This document shows positions 32,940 through 41,656 of a stretch of 64,000 bases of DNA, piece by piece. A program made the position numbers and the translations under genes. Positions within the stretch are counted from its first letter, which is position 1; each line of letters begins with the position of its first letter. Origin of the DNA: Kribbella sindirgiensis (GTDB lineage: Bacteria > Actinomycetota > Actinomycetes > Propionibacteriales > Kribbellaceae); contig NZ_SJKA01000021.1 of the NCBI RefSeq assembly GCF_004331435.1, positions 62,001 to 126,000 on the forward strand, read 5' to 3'. The notes below the pieces were generated by a model. That model worked only from the letters and a program-made list of their open reading frames with translations, ran no database searches and had not been told where the DNA came from.

Positions 32940-33958
32940 CTGCTCTTCAGGCCGCTGGTGTTGTCTTCCTTGAGCGCGTTGAAGAGCGCCTTCGCCTTGG
33001 CGGTGTCCCATTTCACGGCGTCACCGCGGTTGCAGCACAGCTGGAAGTTGTCGTCGCTGGTCGGCACGCTCAGCGCGACCCCGCCGCTGCCGGAGATCGC
33101 CTGCATGCCGCGGGCGAACCGGATGAAGTCGAACAGGCTCATGTCCTTGTCGACGGTCAGCGCGTCGACGCCCTTGGTCGCGACGTTGTAGTACCGCACC
33201 GGGTTCAGGAACGTGGACGGCGAGGCGGCCTTCTTCGCGACCGCGCCGACCATCTGCCGCTGCCGTTCGGTCCGGCCGAAGTCGTTCTTGCCGTCGGCCT
33301 TCCGGGACCGTACGTACCCGAGCGCGTTGACGCCGTCGAGCTTCTGGCAGCCGGCCGGCAGGTCGATGTGCGCGTCCTTGTCCTTCATTGCCTTGGGCAA
33401 GCACATGTTGATACCCCCGACACTGTCGATGACGCTGGCGAAACCGCCGAAACCGACCTCGACGTAGTGGTCGATGCGCAGCCCGGTGTTGTTCTCGATC
33501 GTCTGGATCAGCGCCGCCGGGCCCTTGTTGAAGGCGGCGTTGATCTTCTGCTTGCCCTCGACGCCGGGGATGTTGACGGCGCTGTCGCGCGGGATGCTGA
33601 TCAGCACGGTCGGGCCGGAGCTCGGGACGTGCATCAGCATGATCGAGTCGGTCCGCGGCGGGCCGGCGTCGCCGCCGGTGTGCAGCCGGGCCCGCTCGGC
33701 CCGGCTGAGGTCCTCGCGGGCGTCCGATCCGACCATCAGGTACGTCGTACCGGGGGTCTCGGCCGGCCGCTCGCCGGTGGGCATCGCGTCGAGCTTGTCG
33801 ATCCGGCTCCAGGCGTAGAGCGGGACGGCGATCAGCATCAGAACGAACAGCAGGACGATCAGTCCGACGGTCCGGAGGAACCAGTTGCGGCGCTTCTTCG
33901 GGCGTCGCGGCGGGTTCGCCTGTCGCGGGTCGATGGGCTGCGTTTCACTCATAGCCAT
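32936..33958 (-). CDS. LytR-CpsA-Psr (LCP) family cell-wall ligase
   Basis: 340 residues (a second in-frame ATG lies at 33952). Pro/Arg/Lys-rich cytosolic N-terminus, one membrane helix at about 27-50 (FLRTVGLIVLLFVLMLIAVPL), then an extracellular LCP domain. LCP enzymes transfer teichoic-acid or arabinogalactan-like glycopolymers from polyprenyl phosphate to peptidoglycan. Key residues visible: PRTDSIMLMHV, SIPRDSAVNIPG (phosphate-binding Arg/Asp) and YVRSRKADGKNDFGRTERQRQM. First gene of a three-gene operon with YndJ-like and DUF1990. Confidence 0.9.
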   Translation of the reverse strand: MAMSETQPIDPRQANPPRRPKKRRNWFLRTVGLIVLLFVLMLIAVPLYAWSRIDKLDAMPTGERPAETPGTTYLMVGSDAREDLSRAERARLHTGGDAGPPRTDSIMLMHVPSSGPTVLISIPRDSAVNIPGVEGKQKINAAFNKGPAALIQTIENNTGLRIDHYVEVGFGGFASVIDSVGGINMCLPKAMKDKDAHIDLPAGCQKLDGVNALGYVRSRKADGKNDFGRTERQRQMVGAVAKKAASPSTFLNPVRYYNVATKGVDALTVDKDMSLFDFIRFARGMQAISGSGGVALSVPTSDDNFQLCCNRGDAVKWDTAKAKALFNALKEDNTSGLKSS

Positions 33959-34036
33959 GACCGTATCGGTGACCGGCCCCCGAACACGTCACCCCAGTGA
34001 ATGGTTTTACACGTCGGAAAGTCGATGGCGCCTCCT

Positions 34037-34840
34037 TCAAAGGGAGGAAATCCGCCCCGAGATCGAACCGGACCGCCGGAACGCGACCGGCGACATCCCA
34101 ACTCTGGCGGCGAACAGGCGGCTGAAGTACGCCGGGTCGTCGTACCCGACCCTCCGTGCGACCGCGGACACGGACAGGTCCTCCTCGGCGAGCAAAACCT
34201 TTGCAGAGCTGAGTCTGGTGCTCAGAACGAGCTCATGCGGGGTTGAGCCCGTCGTACGCCGTACTGCGTCGCGTAACTCGTTGACGGTGAGTCCTAGCTC
34301 ACTGGCGTAGTCCTGAATGCTCATCGGCGTACACGCGAGCTCAGCAAGCCGTGCGGCCACTCCGTCACCGGAACTCGTTCCAGCCTGACCAATCAGGTCG
34401 TAGAGCGCTCCCGTCAGCTGTACGGCGTTGTGCTGCGTGCTCACGCGGAGCAGGCGGGTGAATGCGCGGTCGACCGGACGCGGGTCGCCGTACCTGCGGA
34501 CTGGACGGCTGGGGTCGAGGTGCCCGAGTGAAGTGAGTGCTGCGGTCGCAGGCCCGCTGAACAGGGTCCAGGCCTGCCGCCAGCGTGTTGAGGGGCGGTA
34601 GCCGTGGAGAACGCCAGGGAAGAGCCAGAGCATCGCCGGCGCGCGTACCTCGTGCAGTTGACGGTCAGGCCCGTGCAGCAGGTGGCCGCGACCTTCTCTC
34701 AGCCAGACGAGGGCGTGACAGCCCAGCGCACGGTCCGGCGCGGGCTCGGCGCCATGCGTCTGTTCACCGGCGCCAAGACAGAAGAGTCCAAGTTGGATCT
34801 CGACAGCGCCTGGTGTCAGGTAGGTCGACCAGTTCTGCAC
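34037..34840 (-). CDS. AraC-family transcriptional regulator
   Basis: 267 residues. N-terminal cupin-like sensor (about 1-130, with HALVWLREGRGHLLHG and LWLFPGVLHGY) and two C-terminal helix-turn-helix units, SIQDYASELGLTVNELRDAVRRTTG and LSVSAVARRVGYDDPAYFSRLFAARVG. It is divergent from an Fe/2OG oxygenase (72 bp between the chosen starts), so it probably controls that gene. Confidence 0.88.
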   Translation of the reverse strand: MQNWSTYLTPGAVEIQLGLFCLGAGEQTHGAEPAPDRALGCHALVWLREGRGHLLHGPDRQLHEVRAPAMLWLFPGVLHGYRPSTRWRQAWTLFSGPATAALTSLGHLDPSRPVRRYGDPRPVDRAFTRLLRVSTQHNAVQLTGALYDLIGQAGTSSGDGVAARLAELACTPMSIQDYASELGLTVNELRDAVRRTTGSTPHELVLSTRLSSAKVLLAEEDLSVSAVARRVGYDDPAYFSRLFAARVGMSPVAFRRSGSISGRISSL

Positions 34841-34911
34841 GCTGACAAGAGTCCAAGAAGCCGGTGCGGGTGTCCATTCCGTTGAGCGCCGTACGCCGGT
34901 GGAATGGAGGT

Positions 34912-35697
34912 GTGCTGACGTCTAACGGATATGTGCTCGATGAGCAGCGGTTGGGTGAACTGGTCGCGGTCCCCGAGGAGGAGCGTGGTGATCGGGCGCA
35001 GTTGCGCGCCCGGTTGCAGCGGGACGGGTACCTGTTCCTCACCGGTCTGCTGGACCCCGCGGCGGTGCTGGCGTTTCGGGAGTACTACTTCGGGTTGACG
35101 GGGTCCGCTGCGGACGGAGCGTCGTACCGGAAGGTGCTGTTCGAGGAGATCGTGCCGGGGCCCGAGTATGCGGCCTTCTGTGCGCAGCCGGCGCTGAAGG
35201 GCTGGTTCGAGTGGTTCCTCGGTGGTGAGCCGTTCCTGCACCGGCGGAAGATCATCCGGCAGACAGCGCCGGGCGAGAACGGCATCGGTACGGCGACGCA
35301 AGCGCACTACGACCTCGTGTACCTGCGCGGCGGCAGCGACCAGGTGCTGTCCGCGTGGATCCCGCTGGGTGACTGCCCGGTCAGCCGCGGCGGACTGACC
35401 TACCTGGAGGGCAGTCACCACCGGGTGCTCGAGGAGGAGGCTGCCGGCCGGCTGAAGCGCCCTGCGGCGTCCATTACCGCGGACCTGCCCGCTCTGGCCG
35501 CGCAGTACGACGCCAACTGGCTGGTCGCGGACTACAGGGCCGGGGACGTCGTCGTACACACCGCGCACACCGTCCACGCGGCGCTGGACAACGTGTCGAC
35601 CGAGCTCCGCCTGTCGACCGACATCCGCTACCAGCGTGCGGACGACGCGATCGACGACCGCTGGCAGAACCACTGGCACGACCGCGACGGACTCTGA
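34912..35697 (+). CDS. Phytanoyl-CoA dioxygenase (PhyH)-family Fe(II)/2-oxoglutarate oxygenase
   Basis: 261 residues from the GTG at 34912 (MLTSNGYVLDEQRLG...); an upstream in-frame GTG at 34864 would add 16 residues that look non-coding, but the SD GGAGG sits very close to 34912, so the start is uncertain. The jelly-roll iron site is visible: HYD in ATQAHYDLVYLRGG, and the distal His in VVHTAHTVHAALDN, with the 2-oxoglutarate-binding Arg in LRLSTDIRYQR. Substrate unknown; such enzymes hydroxylate small molecules, ectoine or secondary metabolites. Divergent from an AraC regulator. Confidence 0.85.
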   Translation: MLTSNGYVLDEQRLGELVAVPEEERGDRAQLRARLQRDGYLFLTGLLDPAAVLAFREYYFGLTGSAADGASYRKVLFEEIVPGPEYAAFCAQPALKGWFEWFLGGEPFLHRRKIIRQTAPGENGIGTATQAHYDLVYLRGGSDQVLSAWIPLGDCPVSRGGLTYLEGSHHRVLEEEAAGRLKRPAASITADLPALAAQYDANWLVADYRAGDVVVHTAHTVHAALDNVSTELRLSTDIRYQRADDAIDDRWQNHWHDRDGL

Positions 35698-35726
35698 CGC
35701 TGACCGGATTCCGGAACCCTTCTCGC

Positions 35727-35747
35727 TAACGACAATCATTTCGGTTA
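35727..35747. promoter_or_regulatory. Zur/Fur-type box upstream of the HU gene
   Basis: TAAC-N3-AATCATT-N3-GTTA is a 21-bp interrupted palindrome; its core GACAATCATT matches zinc-uptake-regulator boxes (AATNATT centre). It lies 41 bp before the ATG at 35788 in the likely promoter. Confidence 0.5.
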
Positions 35748-35787
35748 AGGTGCGGAGCGGAAGGTCGAACCGAGTCTGAGGAGAGCC

Positions 35788-36081
35788 GTGAACCGGAACG
35801 AACTGATCGCCGGCGTGGCGCAGAAGGCGGGGATCCCGCGGGGCCAGGCCGAGAAGGTCATCGACGCGCTGGGCGACGTCGTCACCGAGGCCGTGCAGCG
35901 CGGCGACAAGGTGTCGCTGACCGGCCTGCTCAGCATCGAGCGGGTCATGCGCGCCCCGCGCACCGGCCGCAACCCGCAGACCGGCGAGCCGCTCAACATC
36001 CCGGCCGGCTACTCCGTGCGCCTGTCGTGCGGAAGCCGCCTCAAGGCCGCGGCCCGAGGCGACCTCCGCACCGTCCGCTGA
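35788..36081 (+). CDS. HU-family DNA-binding protein
   Basis: 97 residues, ATG with SD GAGGAGAG. Full HU fold: NRNELIAGVAQKAGI helix, EKVIDALGDVVTEAVQRGDKVSLTGL, and the DNA-bending arm with RTGRNPQTGEPLNIPAG, whose Pro in 'IPAG' intercalates into DNA. It binds and bends double-stranded DNA without sequence specificity and helps to compact the nucleoid. The C-terminus lacks the long Lys-rich tail of mycobacterial HupB. A Zur-like box in the promoter suggests zinc control, as seen for paralogous ribosomal proteins in actinobacteria. Converges with the next gene, 3 bp between ends. Confidence 0.92.
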   Translation: MNRNELIAGVAQKAGIPRGQAEKVIDALGDVVTEAVQRGDKVSLTGLLSIERVMRAPRTGRNPQTGEPLNIPAGYSVRLSCGSRLKAAARGDLRTVR

Positions 36082-36084
36082 CCC

Positions 36085-37029
36085 TCAGCGTCGGACTGCC
36101 GTTGCCCAGTACGGCGTCGTCGGAGTCGGCGGGGTGCTGAACCGGGCGTTGGCCAGGTAGAGCCGGTGCCCGAACGCGGCCGCGGTCGTCGGGATGTCGA
36201 AGCCCGGATCGGTGATGGCCCGGGTCTGCGTGCCCGTCGTCCCGGCCCGGTTCAGCCGCACCACCGCGACCTGGTTGAGGAAGTTCTGCACGACGTACAG
36301 CGTCCGGCCGAGCAGCAGCATGCCGTCGCCGTTCGTCATCAGCGTGCCGCCGAGGTCGACGCGTTGGGTGACACCGGTCCGCGGGTCGACCCGGAACAGG
36401 AACCCGGTCGACGACTGCACGATGATCACCGCGCGGCCGTCCGGCGTCAGCGTGATGCCGTTGCCGTTGAACCCGGTCGGATCGTGCACGTAGTCGCCGG
36501 TCAGCGGCACGGTCCGTACCCGGTTCAGCAGTTGGCCGTGGCGACCGATCGGCACCTGGTAGACGACGGCCCGGCTGGAGTCCGTGAACCACGCGCTGGT
36601 CTTGCTCAGCACGACGTCGTTCACGAACGTCGCCGGCTCGGTGGTCAGCGGGTAGCTCTTCAGGATCTTCCCGGTGCGGATGTCGACGACACGCGCCGTA
36701 CCGCTCGAGCCGCCGGCGATCCACAGCCGCCCGCGGTTGTCCGCCTTCAACCCGACGGACGGCGTACCGGGTCCCTGGCTGATCACCTTGCCGCGTCCAG
36801 TGCGCAGTGACGCGGCATAGATGTCGCCATCGGCCAGCGAACCGAAGTACGCCGTACTGCCGCTGATCGCGATCCCTTCCGGCTGGAACCCGTTCGGCAG
36901 GTCGATCCGCGCCGGGAACGTGTGCTTGACGGCGTGCCCCGAGGTACCGGTGGCGTTCGCCGACGTGGAGACGAGGCCCATCAGCAGGACGGGCAAGCTC
37001 AGAACGGCTGTCAAACGACGAATGTTCAT
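36085..37029 (-). CDS. Secreted SMP-30/NHL-like beta-propeller protein, paralogue 1
   Basis: 314 residues from the ATG at 37029 (SD GGGGAGGAAAC). Signal peptide NIRRLTAVLSLPVLLMGLVSTSANA. The mature part contains repeated blades: NGFQPEGIAISGSTAYFGSLADGDIYA, then LWIAGG...VVDIRTGKIL, and NGITLTPDGRAVIIVQSSTGFLFRVD. This pattern belongs to the SMP-30/gluconolactonase and strictosidine-synthase-like six-bladed propellers. No catalytic metal ligands can be assigned with certainty. It is followed upstream by a close paralogue at 37082 in the same orientation, a tandem duplication. Confidence 0.78.
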   Translation of the reverse strand: MNIRRLTAVLSLPVLLMGLVSTSANATGTSGHAVKHTFPARIDLPNGFQPEGIAISGSTAYFGSLADGDIYAASLRTGRGKVISQGPGTPSVGLKADNRGRLWIAGGSSGTARVVDIRTGKILKSYPLTTEPATFVNDVVLSKTSAWFTDSSRAVVYQVPIGRHGQLLNRVRTVPLTGDYVHDPTGFNGNGITLTPDGRAVIIVQSSTGFLFRVDPRTGVTQRVDLGGTLMTNGDGMLLLGRTLYVVQNFLNQVAVVRLNRAGTTGTQTRAITDPGFDIPTTAAAFGHRLYLANARFSTPPTPTTPYWATAVRR

Positions 37030-37081
37030 GTTTCCTCCCCTTCGGCACACCGTAGGACGGGCGGCGGCGGCCGGGAACGGT

Positions 37082-37996
37082 TCAGCGTTCGACTGCGGTG
37101 ACCCAGTACTCCGTGGTGGGAGTCGGTGACGTGGTGAAGCGGGCGTTGGGCAGGTACAACCGGCTCCCGAAGGCGGCGACGGTCGTCGGTACGTCGAAGT
37201 CCGGGCTGGTCAGCTCGCCGACCACCTCGCCCTTCGTGCCGGTGTGGTTCAGTTCGAGCACCGCGATCTTGTTCAGGCGGTTCTGGACGACGTACAGGGT
37301 GCGACCGAGCAGGAGCAGGCCGTCGCCGTTCGTCATCAGCGCGGCGCCGAGGTCGATCCGCCGGGCCACCCCGGTCCGCCGGTCGACGCGGAGCAGGAAG
37401 CCGGTCGACGACTGCACCATGATCAGCGCGCGGCCGTCCGGGGTCAGCGAGATGCCGTTCGCGTTGTTGCCGGGCAGGTGCTGGTAGTCGCCGGTGAGGG
37501 GGATCGTCTCGGGCTTCGCGCCGGCGACGCGGTAGAACACGGGTCGCTGTGAGTCGGTGAAGTACGCGCCGTCCTTGGCGAGGATCACGTCGTTCACGAA
37601 CGTCGGCGTCGTGGTCGTGAACGTGTAGCTGGCCAGGACCTCGCCGGTACGGGTGTCGATCACCCGGCCGTTCCCGCCGGCGGCCCCGGCGACGAACAGG
37701 CGGCCGAACGGGTCGACCTTCATCCCGAGCGAACCGGTGCCCGGGCCCTGGCTGATCACCTTGCCGCGTCCGGTGCGCAGCGAGGCGGCGTAGATGTCCC
37801 CGTCGGCACGGGAACCGAAGTACGCCGTACCGCGGGCGATCGCGATGCCCTCGGGCTGGAATCCGTTCGGCAGGCTGAACTTGGTCGGGAACGGGGCGGC
37901 GGCTGGTGCGGCGTTCGCTGCCGAGGTGCTCGCCAGGCCCAGCAGTACGGCGGGCACTCCGGCGAGAGCGGTACGTCGGCGGACGAGGTGTGACAT
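37082..37996 (-). CDS. Secreted SMP-30/NHL-like beta-propeller protein, paralogue 2
   Basis: 304 residues, SD GGAGGACCCGCC before the ATG at 37996. Signal MSHLVRRRTALAGVPAVLLG (twin-arginine-like RRRTA) with cleavage after ANA. The propeller is very similar to its neighbour: LPNGFQPEGIAIARGTAYFG, ASLRTGRGKVISQGPGT, VQSSTGFLLRVD and TNGDGLLLLGRTLYVVQN recur in both. The first copy of the pair is this one in transcription order; the gap between them is 52 bp. The two may be co-transcribed. Confidence 0.78.
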   Translation of the reverse strand: MSHLVRRRTALAGVPAVLLGLASTSAANAAPAAAPFPTKFSLPNGFQPEGIAIARGTAYFGSRADGDIYAASLRTGRGKVISQGPGTGSLGMKVDPFGRLFVAGAAGGNGRVIDTRTGEVLASYTFTTTTPTFVNDVILAKDGAYFTDSQRPVFYRVAGAKPETIPLTGDYQHLPGNNANGISLTPDGRALIMVQSSTGFLLRVDRRTGVARRIDLGAALMTNGDGLLLLGRTLYVVQNRLNKIAVLELNHTGTKGEVVGELTSPDFDVPTTVAAFGSRLYLPNARFTTSPTPTTEYWVTAVER

Positions 37997-38126
37997 GGCG
38001 GGGTCCTCCCTGATCCGTGGTCTTTACCCGGGAGAACGGGAGGGTCCTGTGGATAGTTCAAAACGGCGGATTCGCGAACCGGGTATGTTCGCTGGCAGCA
38101 ACTCGACTTGGGACAAGGGGTCAGGG

Positions 38127-40073
38127 ATGACAGCAGGAATCGACGACTCGGGGGCGGTTCGCCCGCAGGACGATCTGTACCGGTTCGTGAACGGGACATG
38201 GCTGGCGGAGCACGAGATTCCGGCCGACAAGGCGATCCACGGCGCGTTCCACGCGCTCTGGGACACCGCCGAGCAGGATGTCCGCGCGATCGTCGAGAAG
38301 ACCGTCGCGGCCGGGCATCCGGAGGGCAGCGAGCCGCGGAAGATCGCCGACCTCTACACCAGCTTCATGGACACCGAGCGGGTCGAGCGGCTGGGCGCCG
38401 AGCCGATCGCCGACCAGCTCGCTCTCGTCGCGGGCGTGACGGACCTGGCCGGGCTGGTGTCCGTGCTCGGGCAGCTCGAACTGCAGGGCGTGCCGGGGGT
38501 CTTCTACTACTGGGTCGACGCCGACGCGAAGAACTCCGACGAGAACATCGTCCACCTGACCCAGGGCGGCCTCAGCCTGCCCGACGAGTCGTACTACCGC
38601 GAGGACAGCTTCGCCGCGATCCGGACGGCGTATGTCGAGCACGTGGAGACCCTGCTGGAGCTCGCGGGGCTGTCCGACGGGAGCGCGGCCGCCGAGCGGA
38701 TCCTCGAGCTGGAGACGCGGATCGCCGGCGCGCACTGGGACCGGGTGAAGGAGCGCGACGTCCAGCTCACCTACAACAAGCTCGACCGGGCCGGGCTCGA
38801 GGAGCTGACGCCGGGGTTCGACTGGGCGGCCTGGCTGGCCGGCGCCGGTGTGCCGGAGAGTGCGTTCGCGCAGGTCGTGGTCCGCGAGCCGGACTTCCTG
38901 ACCGCGGCCGCGGCCGCGCTGCAGGAGATCGACATCGACCGGTGGAAGGAGTGGCTGAGCTGGCGGATCGTGCACAGCGCCGCGCCGCTGCTGAGCCAGG
39001 CTTTCGTCAACGAGAACTTCGCCTTCTACGGCAAGACCCTGACCGGTGCGCCCGAGCTGCGCGAGCGCTGGAAGCGCGCCGTCGGTGCGGTCGAGTCGGC
39101 GCTGGGCGAGGCGCTCGGCAAGCTGTACGTCGCGGAGCACTTCCCGCCGGACGCCAAGGCCCGCATGGTCGAGCTCGTGCAGAACCTGGTCGCCGCCTAC
39201 CGGCAGCGGATCGAGGCCCTGGACTGGATGGGCCCGGACACCCGGCAGCGGGCGCTCGAGAAGCTCGGCACGTTCGTCCCGAAGATCGGGTACCCGGACG
39301 AGTGGAAGGACTACTCGGCGCTCGAGATCGACCCGGCCGACCTGTTCGGCAACGTCCGTCGGTCGGTCGCGGTGGAGACCGCGCGGGACCTCGCCAAACT
39401 CGGCAAGCCGGTCGACCGGAACGAGTGGCGGATGACGCCGCAGACGGTCAACGCGTACTACAACCCGCGGATGAACGAGATCGTCTTCCCGGCCGGCATC
39501 CTGCAGCCGCCGTTCTTCGACCTGGTCGCCGACGACGCCACGAACTACGGCGCCATCGGTGCGGTGATCGGCCACGAGATCGGCCACGGCTTCGACGACC
39601 AGGGCTCGCGGTACGACGCCGCCGGCAACCTGAACGACTGGTGGACCGACGCGGACCGCGAGTCGTTCGAGCAGCGCACCGACAAACTCGTCGCGCAGTA
39701 CGACGCCCTCGAGCCGGCCGAAACCCCCGGCCAGCACGTGAACGGCAAACTCACCCTCGGTGAGAACATCGGCGACCTCGGCGGCCTGTCCATCGCGTAC
39801 GTCGCCTACCAGCTGTCCCGGGACGGCGCCGACCAGGCCGACGCCGACGACCAGGCCGGCAGCGAGCGCTTCTTCGCAGCCTGGGCCCACGCCTGGGCCA
39901 CCAAGACCCGCCCCGAAGAAGCCGCCCGCCGCCTCACCATCGACCCCCACTCACCCCCGGAGTTCCGCTGCAACGCGGTGGTGAAGAACATCGACGCCTT
40001 CCACGACACCTACAAGACAACCCCCGACGACACGATGTGGCTGGCCCCCGAAGACCGCGTGCGCATCTGGTAA
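38127..40073 (+). CDS. M13-family zinc metallopeptidase (neprilysin/PepO type)
   Basis: 648 residues. The ATG at 38127 follows AGGG and gives MTAGIDDSGAVRPQDDLYRF, with the conserved DLYRFVNGTWL start of the cytosolic PepO type and no signal peptide. Zinc site: H483-E484-IG-H487 and third ligand E546 in E546-NIGD550; the substrate-binding NAYYNPRMNEIVFPAGIL and C-terminal FRCNAVVKN segments are also present. M13 enzymes cleave short peptides (under about 40 residues) on the N side of hydrophobic residues. Single gene; ends 9 bp from a convergent methyltransferase. Confidence 0.93.
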   Translation: MTAGIDDSGAVRPQDDLYRFVNGTWLAEHEIPADKAIHGAFHALWDTAEQDVRAIVEKTVAAGHPEGSEPRKIADLYTSFMDTERVERLGAEPIADQLALVAGVTDLAGLVSVLGQLELQGVPGVFYYWVDADAKNSDENIVHLTQGGLSLPDESYYREDSFAAIRTAYVEHVETLLELAGLSDGSAAAERILELETRIAGAHWDRVKERDVQLTYNKLDRAGLEELTPGFDWAAWLAGAGVPESAFAQVVVREPDFLTAAAAALQEIDIDRWKEWLSWRIVHSAAPLLSQAFVNENFAFYGKTLTGAPELRERWKRAVGAVESALGEALGKLYVAEHFPPDAKARMVELVQNLVAAYRQRIEALDWMGPDTRQRALEKLGTFVPKIGYPDEWKDYSALEIDPADLFGNVRRSVAVETARDLAKLGKPVDRNEWRMTPQTVNAYYNPRMNEIVFPAGILQPPFFDLVADDATNYGAIGAVIGHEIGHGFDDQGSRYDAAGNLNDWWTDADRESFEQRTDKLVAQYDALEPAETPGQHVNGKLTLGENIGDLGGLSIAYVAYQLSRDGADQADADDQAGSERFFAAWAHAWATKTRPEEAARRLTIDPHSPPEFRCNAVVKNIDAFHDTYKTTPDDTMWLAPEDRVRIW

Positions 40074-40082
40074 CCCCAGCCG

Positions 40083-40895
40083 TCAGGGGCTGACCAGGCC
40101 GACGGCCTGGATCGCTCGGAGGCGGCCGTCCGAGAGCGCGTCGACGAGGTTGTCGAGGCGCTCTCGGAAGTTGGGCACGAAGGCGTGCAGGCCGAGTGGG
40201 CCGGGTGGCTGCGACTGGATCATTCGCATCATGGCGGCAACCTGCTCGGTCAGGTCTGACCATCGGCCGACGGTGAGTCCGGCAGCTTCGATCGCGGCGC
40301 GGAGGGCCGGCGGGGTGATCAGGTGGGTGTGCTCAGGGACGTCTGCCCACGGCAACGGGTAGTCGAGCTCACCGCGGTCGCCGGTGCAGATGTCCCACAC
40401 CGCGAGTCGCCCGCCCGGCTTCAGCACGCGCCGAGCCTCTCGGTACAGAAGGTCCTTGGCGGCCACGTTCATCTGGACGTGCTGGCTGAACACGACGTCG
40501 TACGACGAGTCAGCGACCGGTAACGCGGTGACATCGCCTTGGCGTACGTCGATCCGGTTGTCGAGGTCGACCAACTGGTCGAGCCAGCCGGCGATCTCGC
40601 AGTACTCGGCGGAGAGGTCGACGGCTGTCACGCGGCAGCCGAAGCGGGAGGCGACGTACCGGGCCGTTCCGCCGATTCCCGCGCCGGCGTCCAGGACCGC
40701 GCTGTCCGCGCTGATGCCGGCCAGGTCCGCGAGTTGCATCGTCGCGAGCCGTCCGCCGGTGTGGTAGTCCTCGAGCATCGCGAGATCCGCGGCCTGGAGC
40801 TCGTCCAGCTTCTTGCCTGCGGCAACGAACGCCTGCTCGATGCCGGCCCGCGACCGACCGGTCGTGTACTGCGACGGAACTGTCTGCTCGCTCAT
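40083..40895 (-). CDS. Class I SAM-dependent methyltransferase (sarcosine/dimethylglycine-type resemblance)
   Basis: 270 residues from the ATG at 40895, with SD AGGGG. Motif I AVLDAGAGIGGTARYVASRFG (about 68-88), acidic motif VTAVDLSAEYCEIA, and VVFSQHVQMNVAAKDLLYREARRVLKPGG, which closely resembles methyltransferases acting on glycine/sarcosine or on polyketide and sterol-like acceptors. Its promoter is shared, divergently, with a TetR regulator, and two identical-type operators lie between them, so it is very likely repressed by that TetR. Confidence 0.85.
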   Translation of the reverse strand: MSEQTVPSQYTTGRSRAGIEQAFVAAGKKLDELQAADLAMLEDYHTGGRLATMQLADLAGISADSAVLDAGAGIGGTARYVASRFGCRVTAVDLSAEYCEIAGWLDQLVDLDNRIDVRQGDVTALPVADSSYDVVFSQHVQMNVAAKDLLYREARRVLKPGGRLAVWDICTGDRGELDYPLPWADVPEHTHLITPPALRAAIEAAGLTVGRWSDLTEQVAAMMRMIQSQPPGPLGLHAFVPNFRERLDNLVDALSDGRLRAIQAVGLVSP

Positions 40896-40920
40896 GGTGA
40901 ACCCCTCACTGGAGCGGTTG

Positions 40921-40963
40921 GTGGACACTGTCCACATAACCATATCTAGTGGACAGTGTCCAC
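40921..40963. promoter_or_regulatory. Two 15-bp TetR operators GTGGACACTGTCCAC / GTGGACAGTGTCCAC
   Basis: Perfect palindromes at 40921-40935 and 40949-40963, centres 28 bp apart, in the 85-bp region between the divergent methyltransferase and TetR genes. They differ only at the central base. Confidence 0.85.
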
Positions 40964-40980
40964 ATTGTTATCCTGGGCCG

Positions 40981-41613
40981 GTGACGACAGCGGAGGAAGC
41001 ACCACGCTCGCGGCGACGACCGCGGGGCGACGTACGGGCCGGTCTGGTCGCGGCGGGGGTGGAGCTGGCCCGCGCAGGCGGGCCGGACGCGGTGGTCCTG
41101 CGGGAAGCGACCCGGATCGTCGGCGTCGTACCCAACGCGGCCTACCGGCACTTCGCGGACCGCGACGAGTTGCTCGCCGAGGTCTGTACCGCGGCCATGC
41201 ACGAGCTGGCCGACCGGATGGCAGCCGGTATCGCCCGCGTCCGCGGCAAACGCGGCAACCCGGCGGCCGCACAACGCCGCCTGGGCGCGATCGGCGCGGC
41301 CTACCTCGAGTTCGCCCGTGCGGAGCCCGGACTGTTCGCCACCGCCTTCGCCGTGCCGCGGCAGCACGAGTACGCCGCCCGCGATACGACCGACCGAACT
41401 CCGCTGGGTCTGCTGTGCGCTGCCCTGGACGAACTGGTCGAAGCCGGCGTTCTCGATCCGCAACGACGCGAAGGGATCGAGTACCCGATCTGGTCCCTCG
41501 TCCACGGGACCGCCGTCCTCACCGGCCGGGGGCCGCTCCGGGACGCCTCCGACGCCGAACTCCGCCGGATCGAGGCCCGGACCCTCACGTTCATCGCTGC
41601 CGGCCTGGCCTGA
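40981..41613 (+). CDS. TetR-family repressor
   Basis: 210 residues from the GTG at 40981, just after the second operator; an earlier start would read through the operators. The HTH is GGPDAVVLREATRIVGVVPNAAYRHFADRDELL (about 35-67). The C-terminal part fits the TetR_C_33/WHG-type ligand domain. It should bind the twin GTGGACA-N-TGTCCAC sites and control itself and the divergent methyltransferase. The ligand is unknown. Confidence 0.9.
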   Translation: MTTAEEAPRSRRRPRGDVRAGLVAAGVELARAGGPDAVVLREATRIVGVVPNAAYRHFADRDELLAEVCTAAMHELADRMAAGIARVRGKRGNPAAAQRRLGAIGAAYLEFARAEPGLFATAFAVPRQHEYAARDTTDRTPLGLLCAALDELVEAGVLDPQRREGIEYPIWSLVHGTAVLTGRGPLRDASDAELRRIEARTLTFIAAGLA

Positions 41614-41656
41614 GACGCTGCTCGACAGATGATTCGGTGAGGCTTATCGTCCGGAG

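Noticed and set aside
33959..34036. A gene between the LCP and AraC genes
   Set aside because: Only 78 bp, with no start/SD or coding bias; likely the LCP promoter region and AraC 3' end.
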